NCBI RefSeq assembly: GCF_000264785.1
Contig: NZ_AFJI01000007.1
Span: forward strand, 26,156 to 90,155
Length of the DNA: 64,000 nucleotides
Direction: 5' to 3'
Source: Edwardsiella ictaluri ATCC 33202
Lineage (GTDB): Bacteria; Pseudomonadota; Gammaproteobacteria; Enterobacterales; Enterobacteriaceae
The notes under the pieces are model-generated. The model did not search any database. It had not been told where the DNA came from and saw nothing but the letters and a program-made list of their open reading frames with translations. Positions 30,958-40,258 of the stretch are shown piece by piece. The position numbers and the translations under genes are program-made. The stretch's first letter is position 1, and each line of letters opens with the position of its first letter.

Positions 30958-32049
30958 ATGAAAGCGGCAACCGCCATCATTGATCGCCGCGCTCTGCGAC
31001 ATAACTTTCAGCAGATCCGTAAGTTTGCGCCGCACAGTCGCCTTATTGCCGTGGTGAAGGCCAACGCCTACGGACACGGACTGCTGGAGACCGCAAAAAT
31101 CCTCAACCAGGCTGACTGCTACGGCGTGGCGCGCATCGGCGAAGCGCTGATGCTGCGTTCCGGCGGGATCGTTAAACCGATCCTGCTGCTGGAGGGCTTT
31201 TTCTCCGCCAGCGATCTGCCGGTGCTGGTGGCCAATAATATCGAAACGGCGGTACACAGCGAAGAACAGCTGCAGGCGTTGGAGAATGCCGGTCTGGAGC
31301 GCCCGATCAGGGTATGGATGAAGCTGGATACCGGTATGCATCGTCTGGGGGTGCGTCCGGAGCAGGCCGAGGCGTTTTATCGTCGTCTGTGTGCCTGTCC
31401 TAACGTGGCCCAGCCGGTAAACTTTATGAGCCACTTCAGCTGCGCCGATGAGCCGGATAGCGGGCGTACTGAGGTGCAGCTGGCCTGTTTCGACGATTTT
31501 GTGCGGGGGAAAACGGGGGAGCAGTCTATCGCCGCCTCCGGCGGGATCCTGCTGTGGCCACAGTCGCACCGTGACATGGTGCGGCCGGGGATTATTATGT
31601 ACGGCGTCTCGCCACAGGCGGATCTGTCGCTGGCGGCCGATCACTACGGGCTGCAGCCGGCGATGACCCTTCAGTCTAGCCTGATCGCGGTGCGCGAGCA
31701 TAAGGCCGGCGAACCGGTGGGCTACGGCGGCGCCTGGGTGGCGCAGCGTGATACCCGTCTCGGGGTGGTGGCGATCGGCTATGGCGACGGCTATCCGCGC
31801 AGTGCGCCGTCGGGCACACCGGTACTGATCAATGGCCGAGAGGTGCCGATTGTGGGGCGGGTTTCCATGGATATGATCTCGGTCGATCTGGGGCCGCAGG
31901 CGGCGGATCGTGTGGGTGATAACGTGATCATGTGGGGACCGGGGCTGCCGGTTGAAAAAGTGGCCGCCTGTACCGGTATCAGCGCCTATGAGCTGATCAC
32001 CAAGCTGACCTCTCGCGTTGCGATGGAATATATCGGTGAAGAGGCGTAG
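30958..32049 (+). CDS. alr: Alanine racemase Alr
   Basis: PLP enzyme that makes D-alanine for peptidoglycan. It has 363 aa (E. coli 359). The PLP lysine is Lys34 in [10 protein letters not shown], and the second catalytic base Tyr lies in the MYGVSP motif near residue 257. The ribosome site is AAGGAAG before ATG 30958. It lies 140 bp after dnaB as in E. coli and is ended by a strong terminator. Confidence 0.97.
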   Translation: MKAATAIIDRRALRHNFQQIRKFAPHSRLIAVVKANAYGHGLLETAKILNQADCYGVARIGEALMLRSGGIVKPILLLEGFFSASDLPVLVANNIETAVHSEEQLQALENAGLERPIRVWMKLDTGMHRLGVRPEQAEAFYRRLCACPNVAQPVNFMSHFSCADEPDSGRTEVQLACFDDFVRGKTGEQSIAASGGILLWPQSHRDMVRPGIIMYGVSPQADLSLAADHYGLQPAMTLQSSLIAVREHKAGEPVGYGGAWVAQRDTRLGVVAIGYGDGYPRSAPSGTPVLINGREVPIVGRVSMDMISVDLGPQAADRVGDNVIMWGPGLPVEKVAACTGISAYELITKLTSRVAMEYIGEEA

Positions 32050-32072
32050 GGCCCCGTTGACACATCATCGAT

Positions 32073-32108
32073 AGCGCGGGCCGGCATTTGCCGGCCCGCG
32101 CTGTTTTT
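32073..32108. terminator. Strong terminator between alr and yqhD
   Basis: A perfect 13-bp stem AGCGCGGGCCGGC / GCCGGCCCGCGCT with an ATTT loop is followed by G and five T. It separates convergent alr and yqhD. Confidence 0.9.
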
Positions 32109-32119
32109 CGTGCCCAGGA

Positions 32120-33277
32120 TCAGCGGGCCGCCTGATAGATCTGGCGGCTCTGCTCCGGCGTGATATCGCCGTGCTCGCCCAGGGCGGTCATGCGGTGCTC
32201 CTGCAGCTTGTCGAGCAGCGCCGGAATGGAGCTGCCGTCCAGGCCGTAGTCGCCCAGGCGAGTTTTTACCCCCATCTGCTCAAAGAAGGCCCGCGTCGCG
32301 GCGATGGCGGCATCAATGCGCTGTTCGTCGCTGCCGCTGTGGATATGCCAGACCCGCTCGGCGTACTGCAGCAGCTTGGCGTGTTTTTTATCACGCTTCA
32401 GCTGCAGCACGTTGGGCAGCACAATGGCCAGGGTCTGGGCATGATCCAGCCCGTGCATGGCGGTCAGCTCATGGCCGAGCATATGGGTAGACCAATCCTG
32501 TGGTACCCCGGCGCCGATCAGTCCGTTGAGCGCCATGGTGGCACACCACATGATATTGGCGCGCACCCCATAGTTTTCCGGCTCCTGCAGCGCCAGTGGC
32601 CCCTCTTCGATCAGGGTCTGCAGCAGCCCTTCAGCGAAGCGATCCTGCACGCGTGCGTCGACCGGATAGGTCAGATACTGCTCCACGATGTGCACAAAGG
32701 CATCCACGACCCCGTTGGCGATCTGACGCGGCGGCAGGGTGTAGGTGACCTGCGGATCCAGCACGGCAAAGCGCGGCATGACACAGGGGGACATGAAGTG
32801 CAGCTTGTCACCGGTTGCGCTGCGGGTGATCACGGCTCCCATATTCATTTCAGAGCCGGTGGCCGGCAGGGTGAGAACCACCCCCATCGGAATGGCGCGG
32901 GTGACGTCGCTGCCGACGGTTTCCATGATGTGCCAGGGATCGCCTACGTAGTCTGCGGCGGCGGCGATAAACTTGGTTCCGTCAATGACCGAGCCGCCGC
33001 CGACGGCGAGAAGATAGTCGATCTTCTCGTTATGTACCATCTCCACCGCCTGCATCAGGGTTTCGTAGTGGGGGTTGGGCTCAATACCGCCAAACTCAAA
33101 GACGTGGCGGCCGTGCAGGGCGGTGAGCACCTGATCCAGTACACCGTTACGTTTAATGCTGCCGCCGCCGTAGGTGATCAGGACGCGTGCCTGCGGCGGG
33201 ATCTCATCGCGCAGGCTGGCAATCTGATCTTGGCCAAACAGAATTTTGGTCGGGGTATGAAGAACAAAGTTTTCCAT
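32120..33277 (-). CDS. yqhD: NADPH-dependent aldehyde reductase YqhD (iron-type ADH family)
   Basis: Reduces a wide range of short aldehydes, including lipid peroxidation and sugar-derived ones, with NADPH. It has 385 aa (E. coli 387). It carries ITYGGGS and AVGGGSVIDGTKFI nucleotide loops, the ATGSEMN motif, and the metal ligands in GVVDAFVHIVEQ and HMLGHELTAMHGLDH. The start MENFVLHTPTKILFG matches the family and has GAGGG upstream. An in-frame ATG six codons before is less likely. It is divergent from its AraC-type regulator. Confidence 0.94.
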   Translation of the reverse strand: MENFVLHTPTKILFGQDQIASLRDEIPPQARVLITYGGGSIKRNGVLDQVLTALHGRHVFEFGGIEPNPHYETLMQAVEMVHNEKIDYLLAVGGGSVIDGTKFIAAAADYVGDPWHIMETVGSDVTRAIPMGVVLTLPATGSEMNMGAVITRSATGDKLHFMSPCVMPRFAVLDPQVTYTLPPRQIANGVVDAFVHIVEQYLTYPVDARVQDRFAEGLLQTLIEEGPLALQEPENYGVRANIMWCATMALNGLIGAGVPQDWSTHMLGHELTAMHGLDHAQTLAIVLPNVLQLKRDKKHAKLLQYAERVWHIHSGSDEQRIDAAIAATRAFFEQMGVKTRLGDYGLDGSSIPALLDKLQEHRMTALGEHGDITPEQSRQIYQAAR

Positions 33278-33407
33278 GATACAACCCTCACTCATATACC
33301 TAAAAAGCGTGAATATGTCCGGCGTCAGCGCCGGTATAAAACTTGAGTGCTATTGTGGGCGTATTGTGCTATCGACTCAATGCACATTCCTGTAGGTTGT
33401 TTGCCTA

Positions 33408-33429
33408 TTTCTACATAAAAATGTAGAAA
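33408..33429. promoter_or_regulatory. Perfect palindrome between yqhD and yqhC, candidate operator
   Basis: TTTCTACAT-AAAA-ATGTAGAAA is a perfect 9-bp inverted repeat with a four-base spacer in the 209-bp divergent gap. A related half (CTGTAGG) is 15 bp to the left. It is a good candidate binding site for YqhC, or for another dimeric regulator. It lacks a proper U-run, so it is not an obvious terminator. Confidence 0.5.
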
Positions 33430-33486
33430 AATATGTTAAACAGGTAGAATAATTGCCAATTAAGTTGGTTGTATGGAGATCGTCAT

Positions 33487-34398
33487 ATGGTTATCGACGA
33501 TAGATGGAAACAGTTGGCTGCACAGGTACAGCGCCTGCATCAGCAGCCGGGGGTCAAGCCCTCGCCGGTCGGGCATGTTAACCTCATCTATGTCAACGCA
33601 CATCAACCCCGTACGCCAGTCATGTATCAACCCAGCCTGATCATTATATTGCAGGGGCGAAAAGTCGGGTATCTGGGCGAGCGGGTGTTTCACTATGATC
33701 CGAGCAATTATTTGCTGATGACGCTGCCGCTGCCCTGCGAATGTGAGACCTTTGCCTCGCCGCAGGAGCCGTTGATCGGCCTGGCGTTGCGGGTTGACGT
33801 GCAGATGCTGCAGGATCTGCTGATGGATATTGGCGATGGGATGCGTACGGCGGTGCGTCCGCATGCCGATGGGGTGCGCTCGGTCGCGTTGGACGACGCC
33901 ATGTTGTGTGCCTGCGAACGTCTGGTGGAGGCGATGGAGGATTCCCTGCATGCGCGGGTGCTCGGTCCGCAGATTGTTCGGGAAATGCTGTTCCACGCCC
34001 TGTGCGGGGCGGGCGGTGACGCACTGCTGGCACTGGCCAGCCGCCATAGTCACTTTAGCCAGATAGCCAAGGCGCTGCGCCTGATCGAGCAGAACTATGC
34101 CAGCAGTCTGAATGTTGACAGGCTGGCGCAGTCGGTCAATATGAGCATCTCATCGTTTCACCATAACTTTAAGGCGGTGACGGCGACCTCGCCGCTGCAG
34201 TACATTAAATCGTATCGGTTACATAAGGCGCGCATGATGATCCTGCACGATGGGCTGAAGGCCAGTACGGCGGCGAGTCGGGTTGGCTATGAGAGTCCAT
34301 CGCAGTTTAGCCGTGAATACAAACGGTTTTTTGGTAATACTCCCAGCGATCAGGCCAGCCGCTACCGCAGCGGCGGACTGCGCATCGCGGAACTGTGA
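33487..34398 (+). CDS. yqhC: AraC-family regulator YqhC
   Basis: Aldehyde-responsive activator of yqhD in E. coli. It has 303 aa. The N-terminal AraC_N domain (about 20-170, with QPSLIIILQGRKVGYLG) is followed by two C-terminal HTH motifs (LNVDRLAQSVNMSISSFHHNFK and ASTAASRVGYESPSQFSREYKRFFG). The ATG at 33487 has GGAGAT six bases before it. The divergent position to yqhD supports the assignment. Confidence 0.9.
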   Translation: MVIDDRWKQLAAQVQRLHQQPGVKPSPVGHVNLIYVNAHQPRTPVMYQPSLIIILQGRKVGYLGERVFHYDPSNYLLMTLPLPCECETFASPQEPLIGLALRVDVQMLQDLLMDIGDGMRTAVRPHADGVRSVALDDAMLCACERLVEAMEDSLHARVLGPQIVREMLFHALCGAGGDALLALASRHSHFSQIAKALRLIEQNYASSLNVDRLAQSVNMSISSFHHNFKAVTATSPLQYIKSYRLHKARMMILHDGLKASTAASRVGYESPSQFSREYKRFFGNTPSDQASRYRSGGLRIAEL

Positions 34399-34456
34399 GT
34401 CTGGACAGACTGATACCCGTCGGGAGGGTGGTCTGTATGCCAAGGAGTGTCGACAG

Positions 34457-35746
34457 ATGATTGAACGAGCGTTTTTAGTACCGGGGATGGCGGTGCGGGA
34501 GTTTCGTACTGAGGTACCGTTAAACTGGCGCGACCCCAGCGACGGGCGGCGGCTGACGCTGTTTGCCCGTGAGCTGTGCGCGCCGGGCCGCGAGGCGGAT
34601 GAGATGCCCTGCCTGCTGTTCCTGCAGGGGGGCCCCGGCGGGAAATGCCCGCGTCCGATCTCCCGCAGCGGCTGGCTGGCGGAGGCGCTGCGCGATTACC
34701 GGGTGATCCTGATGGATCAGCGCGGCACCGGCAACAGTAGCCGGATCGAGGCCAGTGCCTTGCGCGATCTGACCCCGCAGCAGATGGCGGATTACCTGAG
34801 CCACTTTCGCGCCGATGCCATTGTGCGTGACGCGGAGCATTTGCGCCTGCGCCACTTTGGCGGACGGCGCTGGACGACGCTGGGGCAAAGCTACGGTGGT
34901 TTTATTACTCTGACCTATCTATCCCAGGCGCCGCAGGGGTTGCATGCCTGCTATATCACCGGTGGCCTGCCGGCGATAGCGCCGGGTGCCACCCGACTGT
35001 ATGAGGCGACCTATAACCTGGTAGCGCAGCGCAATCAGATTTTTTTTACCCGTTATCCACAGGTGCGTGAGCAGCTCGATCGTATCGTCGCCTTGCTGCG
35101 CGAACAGGCGGTATACCTGCCAGACGGCGACCTGCTCAGCGTAGAGCGTCTGTTGACGCTGGGGCTGGATATGGGAATGAGTGAGGGGTATGAACGCCTG
35201 CTGTGGCTGCTGGATGAGGCTTTCAACCAGGAGGGGGAGCTGAGCGACACTTTCCTGAATCAGGTGATGCAGCGCAGCGGTTTTGCCGATAATCCGCTGT
35301 ATGCGGTGCTGCATGAGAGCATCTATGCCGATGATGCCAGCGGTGCGACCCATTGGGCTGCTCAGCGGGTTCGTGATGGGCTGCCGGCGTTCTCTTCAGA
35401 GCGGAGTTCGCCGCTGCTGACCGGCGAGATGATCTATCCATGGATGTTTGATCAGATGCAGTCGCTACGTCCGTTTCGTGCGGCGGCAGAGCTGCTGGCC
35501 CGGCGAGAGGTGTGGCCGGCGCTGTATGATGCCGCGCGCCTGCGCGATAACGGCATACCGGTGATGGCGGCGGTGTACTATCACGACATGTATGTCGATG
35601 TCGGCCTATCGTTGGAGAGTGCGGCACAGATCGGAAACCTACAGACCTGGATTACCAGCGAGTACGATCATAATGGCCTGCGTGTGGCACCGGTGTTCCG
35701 GCGGCTTCGGGAAATGATGGCCGAGCGCGGCGTCATGGCCGAATAG
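34457..35746 (+). CDS. Prolyl aminopeptidase (S33 alpha/beta hydrolase)
   Basis: Cytoplasmic peptidase that releases N-terminal proline. It has 429 aa, close to the larger Aeromonas/Serratia-type enzyme rather than the 310-aa form. LQGGPGG (57-62) gives the oxyanion loop, MDQRGTG (86-92) is the family motif, and the nucleophile is Ser145 in GQSYGG. The His is expected in the C-terminal SEYDHNGLR motif. The start has AAGGAG at 34442-34447, and the frame's upstream extension overlaps yqhC. It lies 58 bp after yqhC on the same strand and could be co-transcribed. Confidence 0.9.
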   Translation: MIERAFLVPGMAVREFRTEVPLNWRDPSDGRRLTLFARELCAPGREADEMPCLLFLQGGPGGKCPRPISRSGWLAEALRDYRVILMDQRGTGNSSRIEASALRDLTPQQMADYLSHFRADAIVRDAEHLRLRHFGGRRWTTLGQSYGGFITLTYLSQAPQGLHACYITGGLPAIAPGATRLYEATYNLVAQRNQIFFTRYPQVREQLDRIVALLREQAVYLPDGDLLSVERLLTLGLDMGMSEGYERLLWLLDEAFNQEGELSDTFLNQVMQRSGFADNPLYAVLHESIYADDASGATHWAAQRVRDGLPAFSSERSSPLLTGEMIYPWMFDQMQSLRPFRAAAELLARREVWPALYDAARLRDNGIPVMAAVYYHDMYVDVGLSLESAAQIGNLQTWITSEYDHNGLRVAPVFRRLREMMAERGVMAE

Positions 35747-35749
35747 CAA

Positions 35750-35778
35750 AACGGCTCCCATCGGGAGCCGTTGGTTTT
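35750..35778. terminator. Terminator between the prolyl aminopeptidase and the OMP gene
   Basis: A perfect 10-bp stem AACGGCTCCC / GGGAGCCGTT with a 3-base loop is followed by GG and TTTT. The two flanking genes converge. Confidence 0.85.
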
Positions 35779-35792
35779 CGCGAGCGAACCAC

Positions 35793-36425
35793 TTAGAAGT
35801 AGTAGTTCACACCCAGAGTAAAGTCATGGGTGGCCACTTTGGCCTGGGAGTTACCGGCGTTGGCTTTGCCTGCGTCCAGGTATTTGTAGCCCAGATCCAG
35901 ATCCAGACGCTCGTTAACGTTGTAGATCACACCGGTACCGACGCTCCAGGCAAAGTTATTGCTGTTGCTCTGTACGTTGTCGCCGTTCATGTCGTTTTTC
36001 AGGCTGACATTAGCATAACCGATACCGGCGCCGATGTACGGAGTGAAAGGCGTACCGGTTTTGATGTCATAGTATCCGTTAACCATCAGCGTCTGCAGAC
36101 CCAGACGGCTGTTGTTAGTCTCTGCGGCATCGTTGGTATGGCTGGAGGTGGCGTGAGCGCGGAAGGTGTAGTCCAGCTCAGCGCGAACCGGCAGGCTGAA
36201 CTGGTTTTCGAAGTTATAGCCGAAAACCAGACCGGCGTTACCGACGCCTTTGTTATCGTTGCTCATGCCATTGCCATTAACATCTTTCTGATCGAACAGA
36301 TGCTCGGCGCTGATACCCATTTTGGCACCGGCATAGTAACCGGTATTGTTGGTACCTGCAGCGTTGGCCAGAGTTGCGCCGGAGACCAGACCTACGAACA
36401 GGGCCAGTTTAGTGAATGCTTTCAT
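35793..36425 (-). CDS. Small outer-membrane beta-barrel protein
   Basis: 210 aa. The signal peptide of about 22 residues ends TLANA. The rest alternates aromatic and polar residues, with eight strand-like segments and a C-terminal YYF that ends in Phe, the barrel-assembly signal. Blocks TPYIGAGIGYANVSL and DLGYKYLDAG are typical of the OMP_b-brl (OmpA-TM/Opa/Hek-like) group. The loop between strands 1 and 2 contains DVNGNGMSNDN, which could bind calcium or simply be polar. A surface adhesion or invasion role is possible but not shown. It lies before a 700-bp AT-rich gap. Confidence 0.85.
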   Translation of the reverse strand: MKAFTKLALFVGLVSGATLANAAGTNNTGYYAGAKMGISAEHLFDQKDVNGNGMSNDNKGVGNAGLVFGYNFENQFSLPVRAELDYTFRAHATSSHTNDAAETNNSRLGLQTLMVNGYYDIKTGTPFTPYIGAGIGYANVSLKNDMNGDNVQSNSNNFAWSVGTGVIYNVNERLDLDLGYKYLDAGKANAGNSQAKVATHDFTLGVNYYF

Positions 36426-37157
36426 GATGGATTCCTGATTATCAACATTTCGCGTGACATAGGACCTATCGAGTGACCTGTATCACAAAAAAAGAACATG
36501 CTGCACAATGATAGCCAGCAATGATGAAAATTTGAATTTATTTAATATGAATAAAATCAAAGGGGAAGATAAAATTGTATCCAATGTTTGCCAACTGTTT
36601 AAAATATGATGATCCTACATTGCAGAGGTATACGTAAAAATGGTTTACGGGCGGTTGTTATTTGTTCTCTGTAAGGATCAGCGTTAGCTAAAATAGGAAT
36701 TTTTAGTTTTTAACGATATGAAAAAAATTTTATATAACCAATTAAATAGAAGATACGTATAGATTTACCCATCTTATCTTTTTTATTTCACCTTATAGAT
36801 AAGGTCTTTTTATATTATTTTTGTCTATTTTTACACATAAAATGCGCTGGCGGCATTCACTTGTCAGGAGGATCGGGTAGGGGGCCCTACTGAGCGGTAA
36901 AAAAGAGATACCTGTATCCTGTTATTCTACGCAGACACAGTCGTAGTGAATATGGAAGTGATTAAAATCAGTTTAAAGTTTTTGTTATTGCAAGATAATC
37001 ATTTTATCCATCCAAGATGGGGCCTGACATACTGGGATATGCCATCTGCTGATTGACATTGCTTCCCTGTGACGGTTATGTATATTATCGTTAGATTGTT
37101 GAAGAAATTTATTTTGCCATTTTAATTTGTCTTGAGAATATGTTTTCGGGGATATAT
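36426..37157. other. AT-rich intergenic region between the OMP gene and the chemoreceptor remnant
   Basis: About 730 bp, mostly A/T runs, with no plausible ORF on either strand. It must hold the promoter of the leftward OMP gene and perhaps that of the chemoreceptor gene. No RNA gene, repeat or operator stood out. The base composition joins that of the downstream decayed gene, so both may belong to one acquired piece. Confidence 0.5.
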
Positions 37158-38213
37158 ATGAATAGGGAAATGATTCATCTGTTTAATTCAATGAATATTT
37201 ATCCCGGTATACCCATACCGGATATCCCTGCTGAAAATTCATCTCCTGAGCCTGATGCGGTAGCGGCTGTACTTGATTCACGACACAACTACGAACGTAT
37301 TCTTTGCCACGGTCCTCTCTCTGGAGTGAAAAGTATCGAGGCTGGCGGTAATACTACTCTACTAAAATTCATTGAGCGACTGATGCAGGAACGGCAGTTC
37401 ATTGACACATTGAATGAAAAAAATAATCAATCATATAATAGCATGTATGCGTTGGAGCAGATTATCAGTGAGATAGGGGTGAACTCGGAGGAGGAGATTA
37501 AAATCAGCAGCGCTTTGAAACAGGCGGTATCGGATATCAATCACAGCATTGCAGATGTTAACCGGTTATCTAATCAAACCAATCTGCCGGCGATGGAGAC
37601 AGCACATGTCAGCGCGCAGGGATGTGGCTTTAGCTTTATCGTTAAAGTGATTAAATCACGGGCCAGTGAGGTGAAACAGCATGCGGCGCAGATTGCTTTG
37701 CTTAGCAATACTATTTCCGCCCGTGCCGGGCAGGTATGCGAGAGTGTTTCTGCGATCCATGCTTTGATTACACGTATCAGCCAGGAGATGGCGTCAACCA
37801 GTGAGACATTGGAGCAAGTTATTGAGCGCTCTGGCCATATGCAAAAGATCATTCATCATATCGCGATACAGCAATTCTTAAATATGGTAAAGCGGGTTCA
37901 TATTATTTGGAAATACCAGGTTTGCCATTATTTATTTATTCGCGATCGGCAGGCCGTAATGAACGTTCATCACTCTTGCCGTTTGGGGCATCGGTATTAT
38001 ACTGGGGAGGGGGTGATGATTTAGTGAGCATCTGGCCTATTGTGGTTTAGAGGCACCACATGCCAAAGTGCATCACGCTGGCCGTTTTTGGATTTGAGGA
38101 TTATGAGGCAATGGAAAAGGAGCAGGAGCAGATGGAAGAGATTAGCTGCTGTCGTTATTCAGGGGATAGATAATCTGACTGCCGACATCATGCCTCCCGG
38201 TATGGAGTTATAG
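37158..38213 (+). pseudogene. Cytosolic chemoreceptor-like protein with CZB zinc-binding domain, frameshifted
   Basis: The first frame (to TAG at 38022) encodes 288 aa with no membrane segment: an N-terminal unknown part, a shortened methyl-accepting signalling hairpin (SNQTNLPAMETAHVSAQGCGF, about residues 138-160), and the start of a CZB domain (VHIIWK, then HHSCRLGHRYYTGEG). The rest of the CZB domain is found in shifted frames. The next frame gives FSEHLAYCGLEAPHAKVHHAG from 38020, the third gives FEDYEAMEKEQEQMEEIS from about 38090, and frame one again gives AVVIQGIDNLTADIMPPGMEL to TAG at 38211-38213. So three successive shifts in the same direction break one gene. Signal motif residues are also degenerate. 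The gene is AT-rich compared with its neighbours. Confidence 0.75.
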
Positions 38214-38326
38214 AGGTATATCACTCGAATATCAACACATGGTCATTTTTGTTATTCAATGGTTTACTTTTTGTTAAAGTATGGGTTGTAGAAAATAAAA
38301 ATAGACAATATGGAGGAGATAATGAT

Positions 38327-38854
38327 ATGAAAAAAATGAAAGTATTGGTATTAGCCACGATGCTGTTAAGCGGCGCCGCTTACAGCGCCTCTGAGTCCGT
38401 AACGTTGTATGAGGCGCTGCCGTCGGGGGTGGGGCCGGCGATCGGTGAAGTGACGATCAGTGAAACGCCCTATGGCCTGCTGTTTACGCCCAGCCTGCGC
38501 ACTCTGCCGCCTGGAATCCATGGTTTTCATGTCCATGAAAACGCCAGCTGCCTGCCGGGTGCCAAAGAGGGTAAACCGGTGCCGGCGTTGATGGCCGGTG
38601 GTCACTGGGATCCTGAGAAGCGCGATAAGCATATGGGGCCCTACAGCGATGCCGGGCACCTGGGCGATCTGCCGGGACTGGTGGTCAATGCGGACGGCAC
38701 GGCGGACTATGCCGTACTGGCGCCGCGTCTGAAGTCTCTCGCCCAGCTGAAAGGACATGCGCTGATGGTGCACGCCGGCGGCGATAACTATGACGATCAT
38801 CCGCACGCGCTGGGCGGCGGCGGTGCCCGTATGGCCTGCGGCGTTATCCAGTAA
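38327..38854 (+). CDS. sodC: Periplasmic Cu/Zn superoxide dismutase SodC
   Basis: Detoxifies superoxide in the periplasm. It has 175 aa (E. coli 173) and a signal peptide of about 20 residues ending AAYSA. Metal ligands sit in GIHGFHVHENASC, HWDPEK, the DAGHLGDLPGL loop and LMVHAGGDNYDDHP. The disulphide pair is Cys in NASC and in RMACGVIQ. The ATG at 38327 has GGAGGAG at 38312-38318. An upstream in-frame ATG is in AT-rich sequence without support. The core of the gene returns to GC-rich composition right after the decayed chemoreceptor. Confidence 0.94.
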   Translation: MKKMKVLVLATMLLSGAAYSASESVTLYEALPSGVGPAIGEVTISETPYGLLFTPSLRTLPPGIHGFHVHENASCLPGAKEGKPVPALMAGGHWDPEKRDKHMGPYSDAGHLGDLPGLVVNADGTADYAVLAPRLKSLAQLKGHALMVHAGGDNYDDHPHALGGGGARMACGVIQ

Positions 38855-38861
38855 CGAGGAT

Positions 38862-38890
38862 GCGGCGTCAGCGGGTTTGGCTGGCGCCGC
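38862..38890. terminator. GC-rich hairpin between sodC and narI
   Basis: An 11-bp stem GCGGCGTCAGC / GCTGGCGCCGC with one G-T pair and a GGGTTTG loop lies between convergent sodC and narI. There is no U-run on either side, so it could act as a weak terminator or RNA-end protector. Confidence 0.5.
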
Positions 38891-38910
38891 GTCGGGGCGG
38901 AAAGGCGCGT

Positions 38911-39591
38911 TTAGCGCAGGGTTTTAACGACCTGGCGTCGCCGTAGGAGATAGCCCAGCGGCAGGCTGCAGATATGCACCAGACGGGTAAAGGGGAAGAT
39001 CAGGAAAATGGTCAGCCCCAGTACCATATGCACCTTGAACAGCCAGTTGACCTCTTGCAGATACTGGGCCGGATCGGGACGGAAGGTGACGATCCCCTGG
39101 CTCCAGCTGATCAGGTTTTGCAGCGTGGCGCCGGAAGGGTGCAGCAGATCGACCGGGATCGTCAGCATGCCCAGGCAGATCTGGATCGTCAACAGGATCA
39201 GGATCATCTTGTCGGAAAACGACGAGGTGGCGGCGACCCGGGCGCAGAAGAGGCGGCGGGCCAAGAGCATCAGCGCGCCGATCAGCAGCAGGGTGCCGAA
39301 GAGGCTGCCGGCGATCAGCTCCAGGATCTGATGGGTCTGACTGGAGATATAGGCATCATACCAGGAGCGCGGCGTCAGTAGCCCAGCCACGTGACCGAAG
39401 AAAACCCCCAGCATACCGACGTGAAACAGGTTGAGCGCATAGCGGCTATAGCGTCCGTTGGCCATCAGCAGCGAAGAGCCGCTTTTCCACGTGTATTGAC
39501 CATAGTCGAACCGGTAGAGGCACCCCAGCAACAGCACCGTGATGGCGATATAGGGGTAGATGTTGAATAAAAAATAGGACAGTGCGGACAT
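38911..39591 (-). CDS. narI: Respiratory nitrate reductase gamma subunit (cytochrome b) NarI
   Basis: Membrane di-heme subunit that oxidises quinol and passes electrons to NarH. It has 226 aa (E. coli 225) and five membrane segments. The heme-ligand histidines are expected in NLFHVGML, SQTHQILELIAG, WLFKVHMVLGL and RLVHICSLP. It is last in the narGHJI order, 10 bp after narJ. Confidence 0.96.
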   Translation of the reverse strand: MSALSYFLFNIYPYIAITVLLLGCLYRFDYGQYTWKSGSSLLMANGRYSRYALNLFHVGMLGVFFGHVAGLLTPRSWYDAYISSQTHQILELIAGSLFGTLLLIGALMLLARRLFCARVAATSSFSDKMILILLTIQICLGMLTIPVDLLHPSGATLQNLISWSQGIVTFRPDPAQYLQEVNWLFKVHMVLGLTIFLIFPFTRLVHICSLPLGYLLRRRQVVKTLR

Positions 39592-39601
39592 TCAATCCTC
39601 C

Positions 39602-40255
39602 TTATCGCTCAAGATCCAGGTAGTGAACCGGTGCCGAACGGCCCCGGGGCATATCGGGGAGCTCAACGCGGGCCGGGGCATGTGCGCGATCCCACTCCGC
39701 ATCGATCGTCGTCGGCGCGCCGTCGGGTTCCGGCGTCAGGCCGTCGGTCTCTCTGCCGGCCAGCTGCAGCAGCAGCTGGAACAGTACGCCATAGATACCG
39801 TCGTGGGTGCGGCGGTACAGAATCTCCGCCACCTCGGCAATCTGCGTCAGGATACGCCGGCCCTCCTCAGGTTGGCGCTGTGACCGCAGGTAGGCAAACT
39901 CCAGCACCATCGGCAGATAGTCGGGCAGCTCCCGCGGCGCGGGCTCCAGCGTGGCCTGACGATAGTGGCTCAGGATATTGACCATCGCCTGCCCGCGGTT
40001 TTTGGACTCGGCCAGCTGGTGCCCGCACAGATACAGGGCGCAGCGGCGGGTGTGATCAAACTGCGCAATGTAATCGCTTTGACGGGTTGCCAGCGGGGCC
40101 TCCCAGTAATGGGAGATAAACGCCTCCAGGCGCCCCTGCTGCACCGCCGTCATTTCGCGACACTGCGGCAGCGCCGCCTCCAGCTCACCGCGCGCCTGCC
40201 ACAGCGCCTCATCGGGGTAGTCCAGCAGGCGGGCCAATATTAACAGGCTCAGCAT
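39602..40255 (-). CDS. narJ: Nitrate reductase molybdenum cofactor assembly chaperone NarJ
   Basis: Cytoplasmic chaperone that loads the molybdenum cofactor into NarG before membrane attachment. It has 217 aa (E. coli 236). The LARLLDYPDE start, YIAQFDHTRRCALYLCGHQLAESKNRGQAM (split) and ELPDYLPMVLEF blocks are those of NarJ/TorD-like chaperones. It lies 3 bp after narH and 10 bp before narI. Confidence 0.95.
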   Translation of the reverse strand: MLSLLILARLLDYPDEALWQARGELEAALPQCREMTAVQQGRLEAFISHYWEAPLATRQSDYIAQFDHTRRCALYLCGHQLAESKNRGQAMVNILSHYRQATLEPAPRELPDYLPMVLEFAYLRSQRQPEEGRRILTQIAEVAEILYRRTHDGIYGVLFQLLLQLAGRETDGLTPEPDGAPTTIDAEWDRAHAPARVELPDMPRGRSAPVHYLDLER

Positions 40256-40258
40256 GGC

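Noticed and set aside
32171..33346. 391-codon ORF on the plus strand across yqhD
   Set aside because: It is antisense to yqhD, with His/Gln/Gly-rich content and no ribosome site.
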